A stretch of 64,000 bases of DNA, taken from NCBI GenBank assembly GCA_965230215.1, contig CBDDKN010000004.1:124001-188000 (forward strand), given 5' to 3'. A program made the position numbers and the translations under genes. This stretch comes from RFSX01 sp965230215 (GTDB lineage: Bacteria; Bacteroidota; Bacteroidia; Chitinophagales; Saprospiraceae). The notes beneath the pieces are model-generated. The model saw nothing but the letters and a program-made list of their open reading frames with translations. It did not search any database and was not told where the DNA came from. This document shows positions 9,847 through 18,107 of this stretch, piece after piece; position 1 is the stretch's first letter; every line of letters starts with the position of its first letter.

Positions 9847-9865
9847 AATTGACAATTTGTCAATT
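9847..9865. promoter_or_regulatory. Perfect inverted repeat between secG and groS
   Basis: AATTGACA-ATT-TGTCAATT, eight paired bases around three. It starts 17 nt after the secG stop and lies about 145 nt upstream of the groS start. It has no T-run, so it is a weak terminator candidate; an operator for a dimeric repressor of groESL is the other reading. It does not resemble CIRCE. Confidence 0.4.
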
Positions 9866-9881
9866 TCGCTGACAGAAAGGA

Positions 9882-10148
9882 TTATCCTTGCGTACTTAGA
9901 AGCTCAGAACCACCGGAAGTATTGGTAACAATTATCGCGGTGATAATAGCAAGAACAAACATTGAAATAGCCAGACCCCAAGTCAGCTTTTCAATGAAAT
10001 CTGTTGATCTTGCAGCACCAAACACTTGGTTAGCACCCTGACCACCGAAAGTGGAATCTACACCTCCACCTTTTGGGTTTTGGATCAATACAACAGCCAT
10101 AAGCAAGAAGCAGTTCAAAGCGATCAATAGTGTTAATGCTGTTACCAT
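9882..10148 (-). CDS. secG: Preprotein translocase subunit SecG
   Basis: Small membrane subunit of the SecYEG channel. 88 residues with two hydrophobic helices (about 1-21 and 53-74). The conserved loop between them reads QNPKGGGVDSTFGGQGANQVFG, essentially diagnostic of SecG. Its start shares one base with the stop of the upstream gene (TGATG), so the two are likely translationally coupled. Confidence 0.96.
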   Translation of the reverse strand: MVTALTLLIALNCFLLMAVVLIQNPKGGGVDSTFGGQGANQVFGAARSTDFIEKLTWGLAISMFVLAIITAIIVTNTSGGSELLSTQG

Positions 10149-11029
10149 CAGATTTTATCTTTTAGTTTTTTAATTTGAGCCGCAAAGAAACTACTTTTTT
10201 CGGGATTTTTCAAACGCAAATTTTCATACACCTCGATAGCCTTATCAAAGTAACCTTGTTGCTCGTATAGCTTGGCCAGGCTTTCAGTGGCAATATTCTC
10301 TTTGCTCTTGATGCTATCGTCGATCATGTCCTTGATATCATCCTTTTTCTTGGCTCTTTTCGGTGTCTTACTCGACTTTGCTTTAGGCGGCTTTATAGTC
10401 TCTTTAACCTCTGTTCCTTTTTTCTCCTTTGTGTCTACAGGTGCACTGTTATCTGCGGATAGGCTATTAAGCCATAATGTGAATTCGTCCAGAACGACTC
10501 TATCCTGTTTCTGTGACTTCGCTTTCGTTCCAGTTGTTCTTGTTTTCTTGATACTTGGCGTAGCATCGGCTTGTTTGGATTTTGGAGCAGCTGCAGATTT
10601 TGAGCTTACCACTTTTTTCTTCGGAGCTGTCTTACTACCAGCGGTTGCTTTGGCCTTTGTAGTTTTCTTTTTTGTAACTCGTTTTTCTTTTGTTACAGCT
10701 ATCTCGACTTCCTTGTCAGCCTTGATCTGTGTAGTTTTTTTAGTAGTGGTCGCCTTTTTTTGTTTTGACTTTGATGTCCTTGGTTTCTTTTTCGGGGACG
10801 TTAATTCTATGGTGTCGATATTGATGATATCGTCTGGAGTTTCGATATCTGCACCATCGTTGCTCGACCAATCATAGCGCATAATGGCATGGATATTAGC
10901 TTGATCCGATTTCTCTTTGATTTTTTGGACCAGGATAGAGTAGGGTGCTTCCTTCGATAGCTGCTCAAGTAGCTCTTTCTCAGCATCCTGTTTACCGGCC
11001 AATATTTTATCAAATTTCTCTTCTGCCAT
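10148..11029 (-). CDS. Lysine-rich protein with C-terminal tetratricopeptide motif
   Basis: 293 residues, no signal peptide or membrane segment. The N-terminal ~75 residues look helical. Residues ~78-230 are low-complexity and extremely rich in Lys, Thr, Ala and Ser (KKTTKAKATAGSK, PKKKVVSSK), resembling histone H1-like tails. The C-terminus has one clear TPR helix pair (ATESLAKLYEQQGYFDKAIEVYENL). Proteins of this position and layout occur between lptE and secG in Bacteroidota, but I know of no assigned function. The basic tail could bind nucleic acid or anionic lipid (inference). A 201-codon open frame on the opposite strand is a by-product of the lysine codons. Confidence 0.8.
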   Translation of the reverse strand: MAEEKFDKILAGKQDAEKELLEQLSKEAPYSILVQKIKEKSDQANIHAIMRYDWSSNDGADIETPDDIINIDTIELTSPKKKPRTSKSKQKKATTTKKTTQIKADKEVEIAVTKEKRVTKKKTTKAKATAGSKTAPKKKVVSSKSAAAPKSKQADATPSIKKTRTTGTKAKSQKQDRVVLDEFTLWLNSLSADNSAPVDTKEKKGTEVKETIKPPKAKSSKTPKRAKKKDDIKDMIDDSIKSKENIATESLAKLYEQQGYFDKAIEVYENLRLKNPEKSSFFAAQIKKLKDKI

Positions 11030-11032
11030 AAT

Positions 11033-11533
11033 TTACCAGTTGGTAAAGCTATCATTAAAAATTCGTTCTACAATATCCTCAATGATTTCTGCTATGAGAT
11101 CATCTTGTACCGTCTGTAAGGCTAGATTGCTGTCAAAGTCTTCAAAATCATTATAGGTTTTGCTCCAATTGTCATCCGGGTTGATCTCGCTCGTATAATT
11201 AACCTTGACAGAGATTTGCATCCTGTTTAGGCTGACTGTATTGTCTTCTTCCGGAGCCACTGATTCTATATAGAATCGTGTTACAGATCCACTGAAGACA
11301 ATATCAGGATTATTGTTGTCATTGACAAGCCTGGACTCTTCCCTGATTTTCTCCCTTAGAAGTTCTGTAAACAGCTGATTTAAATCTATGGGTGCATCAG
11401 GAATGGCCAGTGAGAAATTATCAACATAAAAGGTATTGATATCCGGAGGAATAGAGATGCCCTTGAAGTTGTAACAAGACTCAAGGCACAGAATCATACA
11501 TATGAACAATGAGATTCTAGATAGCAATGTCAT
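11033..11533 (-). CDS. lptE: LptE-like LPS-assembly lipoprotein
   Basis: LptE plugs the LptD barrel that inserts lipopolysaccharide into the outer membrane. I choose the start at 11533 (MTLLSRISLF), giving 166 residues, because it begins directly with a lipoprotein signal ending in LESC (C20); the longer frame adds 19 charged residues in front. The body (INTFYVDNFSL, LTELLREKI, NPDIVFSGSVTRF) fits the LptE family of Bacteroidota. With this start it overlaps the 3' end of the sigma-54 activator gene by 17 nt, so it is probably cotranslated. Confidence 0.82.
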   Translation of the reverse strand: MTLLSRISLFICMILCLESCYNFKGISIPPDINTFYVDNFSLAIPDAPIDLNQLFTELLREKIREESRLVNDNNNPDIVFSGSVTRFYIESVAPEEDNTVSLNRMQISVKVNYTSEINPDDNWSKTYNDFEDFDSNLALQTVQDDLIAEIIEDIVERIFNDSFTNW

Positions 11534-12767
11534 ATTCCTTGATCTTTCTGTAAAGCGTTCTTTCTGATATCCCCAATTCTTCTGCGGCATCTTTTCTTCG
11601 GCCTTTGTGTTTTTTGAGAGCCTTGAGAATAAGCTCTTTTGTTTTTTGTTCGAGCGAAAGACTTTCTTCTACTTCTTCTGCACTTTGGTAGTCTTCATCT
11701 TGCTCTCGAATCAGGACAGGTGAATTTGAATATTCATTGAAGTCTTCTTCATGCTCATGCCTTTGATATTGTTCCATCTGCTGCGGTACTGCACTTTCAT
11801 AAGATGAAAATGCGCGCGAAGGAAGACTTGGCATTTCAAGATTATTGCGTTGAACGAGTTCAAAGACCAGATTTTTCAGATCATTTATATCGTTCTTCAT
11901 TTCAAACAAGAATTTGTACAGTATTTCTCTCTCTTCAAATTCGCTTTGTCCTTTAATATTGGCAGATGCTGGTAAATTGCGTTTTCCAAGCTGTGGTGCC
12001 AATAACAGTATTTCCCTGTCCGAAACAAGGTGGTCTTCCGACAGTACAGAGAGCTGTTCCACAAGATTTCTGAGTTCACGTATATTGCCTGGCCACCTGT
12101 AATTGGATAGGAGCAGGCGTGCGCTATCGTCAAGCCTTAATGTTTCAGTTCTGTATTTTTCTGCAAAATCAGAGGCAAACTTTCGAAATAGAATTGGAAT
12201 ATCCTCACGCCTTTCATGTAGCGCTGGTACACGGATAGGTACCGTATTCAATCTGTAGTACAGGTCTTCTCTAAACTTGCCAGATTTGACCTTTTCCAAC
12301 AGATTCACATTTGTTGCAGCTATAATGCGGACATCTGTTTTCTGAACCTTGGAGGACCCCACCTTAATATATTCTCCACTTTCTAGAATTCTTAGGAGGA
12401 AGGCTTGCGTATCCAAGGGCATTTCACCAATCTCATCAAGGAATATTGTACCTTGATTAACCGTTTCAAAATACCCCTTACGCTCACTGGTTGCACCTGT
12501 AAATGCACCTTTTTCATGACCAAACAATTCGGAATTGATGGTGCCTTCAGGGATGGCCCCTGTATTGATAGCTATGAATTGGTTGTGTTTCCTGGAGCTG
12601 TATTCATGTATGATTTTAGAAATCACTTCCTTACCAACCCCGGATTCTCCCTGGATCAATACTGTCAAATCGGTTGCTGCAACCCTAAGGGCTGTAGAGA
12701 GGGCTCTGTCCAGCAGCTCTGACCTGCCGACGATACCATACCTTTGTTTGACAGATTGAAGATTCAT
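11517..12767 (-). CDS. Sigma-54-dependent transcriptional activator without receiver domain
   Basis: 416 residues. It starts almost directly with the AAA+ domain: Walker A GESGVGKE (40-47), the sigma-54-contacting loop GAFTGA (87-92), Walker B IFLDE (108-112), and the arginine-finger and sensor region RWPGNIREL. A variable linker (about 265-365) leads to a Fis-type helix-turn-helix at the C-terminus (AAEELGISERTLYRKIKEY). There is no N-terminal response-regulator or PAS domain, so activity must be set by expression level, ligand or a partner. It abuts miaB (no gap) and overlaps lptE, so it may control envelope genes (inference). Confidence 0.93.
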   Translation of the reverse strand: MNLQSVKQRYGIVGRSELLDRALSTALRVAATDLTVLIQGESGVGKEVISKIIHEYSSRKHNQFIAINTGAIPEGTINSELFGHEKGAFTGATSERKGYFETVNQGTIFLDEIGEMPLDTQAFLLRILESGEYIKVGSSKVQKTDVRIIAATNVNLLEKVKSGKFREDLYYRLNTVPIRVPALHERREDIPILFRKFASDFAEKYRTETLRLDDSARLLLSNYRWPGNIRELRNLVEQLSVLSEDHLVSDREILLLAPQLGKRNLPASANIKGQSEFEEREILYKFLFEMKNDINDLKNLVFELVQRNNLEMPSLPSRAFSSYESAVPQQMEQYQRHEHEEDFNEYSNSPVLIREQDEDYQSAEEVEESLSLEQKTKELILKALKKHKGRRKDAAEELGISERTLYRKIKEYDIAI

Positions 12768-14195
12768 TTATTCTACTATTTTTCCTTTAAGTGTACTGCT
12801 TGATACTTCCTCGATCAATACATTCACGTAGTCTCCTTTTTGGTATCCTTCTACTTTTGGGAAGACACACATCTTATACTGACTGTTTCGACCTTTGAAG
12901 TCATCTTCTGATCTCTTTGAGCTGCCTTCGATCAAAACCTTGAATGTCTTTCCTATATCTTTTTGGTTGTGTCTGAACGAAACCTGACTTTGAAGTCTAA
13001 TAACTTCAGAAAGTCTGCGCTTCTTTACTTCTAAAGGTATGTCATCTTCGTACTTTCTTGCAGCAAGTGTTCCTGGTCTTTCCGAATAGAAAAACATATA
13101 GGACATACAGTAATTAGATTTATCGATAACATCAAGTGTATCCTGATGTTCCTCTTCTGTTTCAGTACAGAAACCACAGATGATATCTGACGATATACCA
13201 CAATCAGGAATGATCTCGTAAATACGACGCACCTTTACATCATACCATGGTCTGTCATAAGTTCTGTTCATCAATTTCAGAACTCTTGAATTGCCAGATT
13301 GGACAGGAAGATGAATGTATTTGCAGATGTTCTCATAGTCTCGAATAGCATACAATACTTCATCTGTAATATCCTTAGGATGACTTGTAGAGAATCTGAT
13401 ACGTAGATCTGGGTGAACTTTGGCCACCATGACCAGTAATTCAGCAAAACTGACCACATGTCCAGATTCAGGATCTTCCCATTTGTATGAGTCCACATTT
13501 TGACCAAGCAATGTCACTTCACGATATCCATTATCATACAGATCCTGGGCTTCAGCAACAATTGAATATGCATCTCGGCTGCGTTCCCTTCCTCTTGTGA
13601 ATGGTACTACGCAAAACGAACACATGTTATCACAACCACGCATAATGGATATGAATCCGGATATGCCATTGGAATCAAGTCTCAAAGGTGAAATATCCGC
13701 ATAGGTCTCTTCCCTTGAAAGCAAGACATTAACACCGCGCTCGCCATCTTCAGCCCCACTCAACAGTTTTGGAAGATCACGATAGGCATCGGGGCCTACA
13801 ACAATGTCAACAAGCTTTTCTTGCTCAAGCAATTTTTTCTTGAGTCTTTCAGCCATACATCCCAATACGCCAATCATGGTTCCGGGCTTGTTGGCCTTGC
13901 TCTTGTTGAACACAGTCAATCGCTTTCTGACTGTTTCTTCTGCTTTCTCTCTTATTGAACAGGTGTTTACCAGTATAAGATCGGCCTCCTCTAGTTTAGA
14001 TGTGGATCCATAACCTTCTTCAGCCAGAATCGATGCCACGATTTCTGAATCGCTGAAATTCATCGCGCAGCCATAGCTTTCTATATAGAATTTCTTGCTG
14101 GCTGAATCCTTGGAATAGGCGTTCATCACCTCACCTTGTTTCTCAGGATCGATCTTTTTTACAATATTTTCCAGTGTAGGATTGTTATCGTACAT
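12768..14195 (-). CDS. miaB: tRNA-2-methylthio-N6-dimethylallyladenosine synthase
   Basis: Radical-SAM enzyme that adds a methylthio group to i6A37 of tRNAs reading UNN codons. The N-terminal MTTase domain carries its three cluster cysteines (YGCAMN, NTCSIR, LGCMAER). The radical-SAM motif is CDNMCSFCVVPFTRGRERSR, and a TRAM domain ends the protein (DYVNVLIEEVSSSTLKG). 475 residues, with an N-terminal extension of ~35 residues before the conserved KKFYIESYGC; an internal start is possible. First gene of the minus-strand group running to groL. Confidence 0.96.
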   Translation of the reverse strand: MYDNNPTLENIVKKIDPEKQGEVMNAYSKDSASKKFYIESYGCAMNFSDSEIVASILAEEGYGSTSKLEEADLILVNTCSIREKAEETVRKRLTVFNKSKANKPGTMIGVLGCMAERLKKKLLEQEKLVDIVVGPDAYRDLPKLLSGAEDGERGVNVLLSREETYADISPLRLDSNGISGFISIMRGCDNMCSFCVVPFTRGRERSRDAYSIVAEAQDLYDNGYREVTLLGQNVDSYKWEDPESGHVVSFAELLVMVAKVHPDLRIRFSTSHPKDITDEVLYAIRDYENICKYIHLPVQSGNSRVLKLMNRTYDRPWYDVKVRRIYEIIPDCGISSDIICGFCTETEEEHQDTLDVIDKSNYCMSYMFFYSERPGTLAARKYEDDIPLEVKKRRLSEVIRLQSQVSFRHNQKDIGKTFKVLIEGSSKRSEDDFKGRNSQYKMCVFPKVEGYQKGDYVNVLIEEVSSSTLKGKIVE

Positions 14196-14396
14196 ATCAC
14201 GTTTTAAATAGAACCACCAAAATTAATATAAAACCAAAAGTTATGTGACAATATGTCAGTTTTGGCTGGGAAAAAACATAAGTTTGCCTATATAAACGGG
14301 TTTTAACTATAATTTAATACTCTGCCGACCACAACTTGTTAACTATTTGCCTTTGTTGGCGTCATTCTATTGTTTAAAGACCTAAATACTGATATT

Positions 14397-15335
14397 ATGA
14401 AACGAATATCTCTCATCTTATTTATGCTTGCTGCCTTCTTCACATCAATGGTAGCACAGGATTTGGAAAGCGAATTGGGCTTTCTATATGTAAAGGCTAA
14501 CTATCTGCTGGATACGGACAGGTATGAAGAGGCCATTGCTGAATACAACAAGATTATTGACCAGGATGCGTCCTATGAAGATGCGCTTTATAAGAGAGCC
14601 AGCGCCAAGTTTGCTATCGCTGCTTTTGCTGGTACTAAAAAAGATCTTCTACAGGCTTTTGAAGTTAAAGGTGTGACACCTGAAAGCATATTGTTGTTTG
14701 GTAAGGCTTTAAAAAATTTAGGTGAACATGAGGCAGGTACCGAAACATTGAAAACGGCGGCTTTGATCATGGATGCTGAGAAAGAAAAATCCAGACCAAG
14801 CAAGCGTATTCCAAAGAGGGAAGAGACCAGCAATACAGATACCAACAACACGCCAGAGGAGAGCACTGATGATAAGTCAACAGGTGATAAGATTAAGGAA
14901 GGCATGGATGAGATCGACGAGAAAGTCAACGATATTCTTGATGATATCCTGGGTACCAATAATGATGATGACAAAGGCACCGACACTTCTGAGGATACAG
15001 GTGAAGAGGTATATGTACCTGACAACAGTGTCAATAAGATATACATTGATGAGGATCTTACCATCAGAATTCAGGATGGACTGGGTTCCAGAAAAATCCT
15101 GGAACAGCCTAACATTCTGATTCTATCAGAGACATCAGGCGAGGTAACTGTTGATGTTTGTGTCAACAGAAATGGAAAGGTAGAAACAGCAGTATATAAT
15201 AAAGAAAAATCTACACTGGCTATACAGAGCTTGGTTTCTCTTGCAGTGCGCAAGTCCAAGGAGTTTTGGTTTGAAGGCGTTAACCGCGATGAGGTATGTG
15301 GAACGATAGTTTTTGAAATTACAGGTAGATCATAA
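14397..15335 (+). CDS. Secreted TPR protein with TonB_C-like C-terminal domain
   Basis: 312 residues from the start at 14397 (MKRISLILFM), chosen because it opens a clean signal peptide ending MVAQ; an in-frame ATG 27 nt upstream would spoil it. About 25-120 are tetratricopeptide repeats (ANYLLDTDRYEEAIAEYNKII, DALYKRASAKFAIA). Residues ~130-215 are a Thr/Asp/Lys-rich, acidic, probably disordered linker. The last ~80 residues (VTVDVCVNRNGKVETAVYNKE, WFEGVNRDEVCGTIVFEI) resemble the C-terminal domain of TonB-like energy transducers, with two cysteines that could pair. There is no membrane anchor beyond the signal peptide. Function unknown. Confidence 0.8.
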   Translation: MKRISLILFMLAAFFTSMVAQDLESELGFLYVKANYLLDTDRYEEAIAEYNKIIDQDASYEDALYKRASAKFAIAAFAGTKKDLLQAFEVKGVTPESILLFGKALKNLGEHEAGTETLKTAALIMDAEKEKSRPSKRIPKREETSNTDTNNTPEESTDDKSTGDKIKEGMDEIDEKVNDILDDILGTNNDDDKGTDTSEDTGEEVYVPDNSVNKIYIDEDLTIRIQDGLGSRKILEQPNILILSETSGEVTVDVCVNRNGKVETAVYNKEKSTLAIQSLVSLAVRKSKEFWFEGVNRDEVCGTIVFEITGRS

Positions 15336-15355
15336 AATTATTATACATCAACACT

Positions 15356-15991
15356 ATGAAAAAAAATCTAGCAGGAATCATTCTGACTGTGGCATTTCTA
15401 TGTATTATGGTCATTCCTTCTCAATCTCAGGTTGGAATAGGAGCAACATTAACCAATGACCTTTATAACCGATATGCCAACCCCAGCGATGGTATCGCCC
15501 ATAATGGTAACGGTAGCGTTATTTTGAACCTGGGAGTAGGGCCCAAGATTTGGTTTGGTGGTGAATCATTTAGCTTGTCTTTGGAATCTCAGGCCGTTAT
15601 TGGATTCTTTGGCTTGTCGCTTCCTGATTCAAAAGGACTCGGAAATCTGGCTTTTCCTTTCATGGCCAAGTTGAATTTTGCAGGAGTTTCAGGAATGAAT
15701 AAGGAAGGACGCATGGGACTTTCTATCGGCGGTGGACTGCAGTACAACAGGACAGAACTATATTATCTCGCAGGTGATTATAAAGACAGAGGTGTTGATA
15801 GAAGTTATTTTAAAACCTATGTTATTCAAGCTGGATATGGATTCGGTATTTCTGGATTTGCGGCTCAATTCTTTGTGCGCTATGGATTCAATCCTGACCT
15901 TGATGGAGCCAACTCTTTGAATGTCGGCTTGCAATATGATTTCAATGTGACAAAGCTCAAGAAGATTGACGATCCTGCCAGCAGACTTTAA
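15356..15991 (+). CDS. Small outer-membrane beta-barrel-like protein
   Basis: 211 residues with a signal peptide (about 1-25, ending SQSQ). The mature part alternates polar and hydrophobic residues and is rich in Gly and aromatic residues (GVGPKIWFGGESFSLSLESQ, VIQAGYGFGISGFAAQFFVRYGF), and ends in a strand-like segment, as expected for an 8- to 10-stranded barrel. It follows the TPR protein by 20 nt and may be cotranscribed with it and with murB 13 nt downstream. I do not recognise a specific family. Confidence 0.7.
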   Translation: MKKNLAGIILTVAFLCIMVIPSQSQVGIGATLTNDLYNRYANPSDGIAHNGNGSVILNLGVGPKIWFGGESFSLSLESQAVIGFFGLSLPDSKGLGNLAFPFMAKLNFAGVSGMNKEGRMGLSIGGGLQYNRTELYYLAGDYKDRGVDRSYFKTYVIQAGYGFGISGFAAQFFVRYGFNPDLDGANSLNVGLQYDFNVTKLKKIDDPASRL

Positions 15992-16004
15992 CCTATCATA
16001 AGAT

Positions 16005-17015
16005 ATGCGCATCAGGAACAATATCAATTCTAAGCCATATAACACATTTGGTATTGAAGTAAATATGGCTTGCCTGATAGAGATTCAGGACAGGGATGAT
16101 TTGTTTTATCTTGACAATAACAGTTCCTATAGAATTCTTGGAGGTGGTTCGAATATCCTTCTTACAAAAGGACTGGATGAACCGGCGCTCTTAATCAACA
16201 ATAAAGGGAAGGAAATCCTCATTGATAATGAGGCCTACAGTCTTGTAAAATTTGCAGCAGGAGAGAACTGGCATGAGTCTGTTCTATGGGCGATTGAACT
16301 AGACTTGGGGGGCATTGAAAATCTCTCATTGATTCCCGGCAAATGTGGGGCCGCACCCATGCAGAATATCGGTGCTTATGGCGTAGAGCTAAAAGATGTT
16401 CTTCATTCTGTCTATGTCTTTGATCGAGAGAAACAGGTCATTAAAAGTTTTCACAGAGAGGAATGTGGATTGGCTTATCGTAGCAGCAAGTTTAAAAATG
16501 AATGGAAGGATCGGTATATCATCACAGATATAGTTTTGAGACTTACTAAACCAGGCCATCACAAAATCAACATCAGTTACGGAGCCATCAAATCTGTAAT
16601 CGAGGAAAAGAACATTTCTAATCCAAGCATTCGTGATGTGAGCAATGCAGTGATTGAAATTCGACAATCCAAATTGCCAGACCCTCGAGAAATTGGAAAT
16701 GCAGGTTCTTTCTTTAAGAACCCTATTATTGATGCAGCCCAACACGATCGTCTTAGTACTGAGCATGAAGATCTTGTCAGCTATAAAGTAGAAGATGGAT
16801 ACAAGCTGGCTGCAGGATGGCTTATAGACAGGTGTGGATGGAAGGGCCACAGAACCGATAAAGGTGTAGGTACACATGCCAAACAAGCCCTTGTCCTGGT
16901 TAATGATGGTGATGCGCAAGGGAAAGATGTGCTGGAGCTATCCCGAGAAATACAAGATTCTGTCGATAAGAAGTTTGGTGTCAGACTAGAACCTGAAGTG
17001 AATATCTGGACTTAA
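16005..17015 (+). CDS. murB: UDP-N-acetylenolpyruvoylglucosamine reductase
   Basis: NADPH/FAD enzyme producing UDP-MurNAc for peptidoglycan. 336 residues. The FAD-binding segments (YRILGGGSNILL, NLSLIPGKCGAAPMQNIGAYG) and the C-terminal domain (EIGNAGSFFKNPII with the catalytic serine; LEPEVNIW with the catalytic glutamate) are all present. The Y-loop and longer spacing fit the type I (E. coli-like) class. Its end overlaps the convergent rhodanese gene by 4 nt. Confidence 0.96.
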   Translation: MRIRNNINSKPYNTFGIEVNMACLIEIQDRDDLFYLDNNSSYRILGGGSNILLTKGLDEPALLINNKGKEILIDNEAYSLVKFAAGENWHESVLWAIELDLGGIENLSLIPGKCGAAPMQNIGAYGVELKDVLHSVYVFDREKQVIKSFHREECGLAYRSSKFKNEWKDRYIITDIVLRLTKPGHHKINISYGAIKSVIEEKNISNPSIRDVSNAVIEIRQSKLPDPREIGNAGSFFKNPIIDAAQHDRLSTEHEDLVSYKVEDGYKLAAGWLIDRCGWKGHRTDKGVGTHAKQALVLVNDGDAQGKDVLELSREIQDSVDKKFGVRLEPEVNIWT

Positions 17016-17350
17016 TATGTGGGTAAACCTGGATCTATTTCCTGAGCCCAAGCAATGATTCCGCCAGTAAGATTATACAACTTGTCGTATCCGTGGTTGG
17101 CTTCTAAAAGCTTGATTACATTTCCGCTTCTGGCTCCCGAACGGCAATGAACAACTACTTTTCTATCCTTGGGAAATTTGTCTAGATTATCCGCAACCTG
17201 TGCTACAGGAATGAGCTCGGCACCCAGATTCACAAAGTCATATTCATCTTGTTCTCTTACATCGATGAGTTTAAAATCCTCACCATTATCAATCATTGAT
17301 TTAAGCTCCTGTACGGTCACTGATTTCATAAATTCCAAAAATTTGAGCAA
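17012..17350 (-). CDS. Rhodanese-like sulfurtransferase domain protein
   Basis: A single rhodanese domain of 112 residues (or 105 from an internal Met, MKSVTVQELK, which is equally plausible). Diagnostic segments are FKLIDVREQDEYDF, the active-site loop VVHCRSGARSG with the catalytic cysteine, and LTGGIIAW. Single-domain rhodaneses carry sulfane sulfur as persulfide; the partner is not evident. No signal peptide, so probably cytoplasmic. Convergent with murB. Confidence 0.92.
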   Translation of the reverse strand: MLKFLEFMKSVTVQELKSMIDNGEDFKLIDVREQDEYDFVNLGAELIPVAQVADNLDKFPKDRKVVVHCRSGARSGNVIKLLEANHGYDKLYNLTGGIIAWAQEIDPGLPTY

Positions 17351-17426
17351 AGCTATGCAAAGCGGTTAAAGTTTAAAAATAACTCGTAACTTCTTTTATT
17401 GTTCAGCTTGATATACCTTAGATAAC

Positions 17427-18080
17427 ATGAAGTCCTCATCTGTCCTTACAAGAATATTCATATTCCTTCTTATATATTTTGGATTGACCTATTTTGCTGG
17501 TGCGGTAGGACATAAGGTATTATACCCTGTACGCATCATGGTTACCTTCCTTCATGAACTGGGCCATGCTTTGGGTGCCCTGCTTACAGGAGGCGCGGTA
17601 GATAAAATTCAAATCAATGCCAACGGTAGTGGCTGGGCACGAACCGCTGGGGGAAACCGAGCCATCGTAATTATGGGTGGTTATATAGGCAGTGCATTGT
17701 TTGGAAATATGCTCTTCTATATAGGTGCCAAATCGAAGAACCTTTCAAAACCTGTGCTATATATGTTGGCAGGAAGCATGTGGCTTGTTGCATTAATCTG
17801 GTTCAATAGTTTATTCACTTCAGCGCTGTTGTTATTGTTTTCTTTATCATTAATTCTGGTAGCCTGGAAAACAAAGTTTTCAAGGGAATTTGTCATGTTT
17901 TTTGGCTTGACTAGCATTCTTTATATCATTCAGGATTTCCGAGTGGGACCCAGTTCGGATCTTGAAGCCTACGCTAAGGAACTCGTCATTTTTTCTCCAC
18001 AAGTTTGGATGTATATTTGGCTTTTTATTGTTCTTTTGCTTTTCTTGTTCAACATCAGATTGTTGATGAGATCCCGTTAG
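17427..18080 (+). CDS. M50-like integral membrane metallopeptidase homologue
   Basis: 217 residues with about five to six membrane segments. The zinc motif HELGH (H43, E44, H47) lies in a membrane-associated helix (VTFLHELGHALGALLTGG), as in the M50B-like group. No clear second aspartate-type NPDG motif is visible, so activity is uncertain. Substrate unknown; relatives include membrane proteins of unknown function rather than true site-2 proteases. It precedes purC by 27 nt. Confidence 0.75.
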   Translation: MKSSSVLTRIFIFLLIYFGLTYFAGAVGHKVLYPVRIMVTFLHELGHALGALLTGGAVDKIQINANGSGWARTAGGNRAIVIMGGYIGSALFGNMLFYIGAKSKNLSKPVLYMLAGSMWLVALIWFNSLFTSALLLLFSLSLILVAWKTKFSREFVMFFGLTSILYIIQDFRVGPSSDLEAYAKELVIFSPQVWMYIWLFIVLLLFLFNIRLLMRSR

Positions 18081-18107
18081 TTCAAAACCCTAATAAGATA
18101 TTGAAAA

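Noticed and set aside
10272..10877. Plus-strand open frame of 201 codons with very hydrophobic product
   Set aside because: It is the antisense of the Lys/Ala/Thr-rich region; AAG and AAA codons read in reverse give Phe and Leu.
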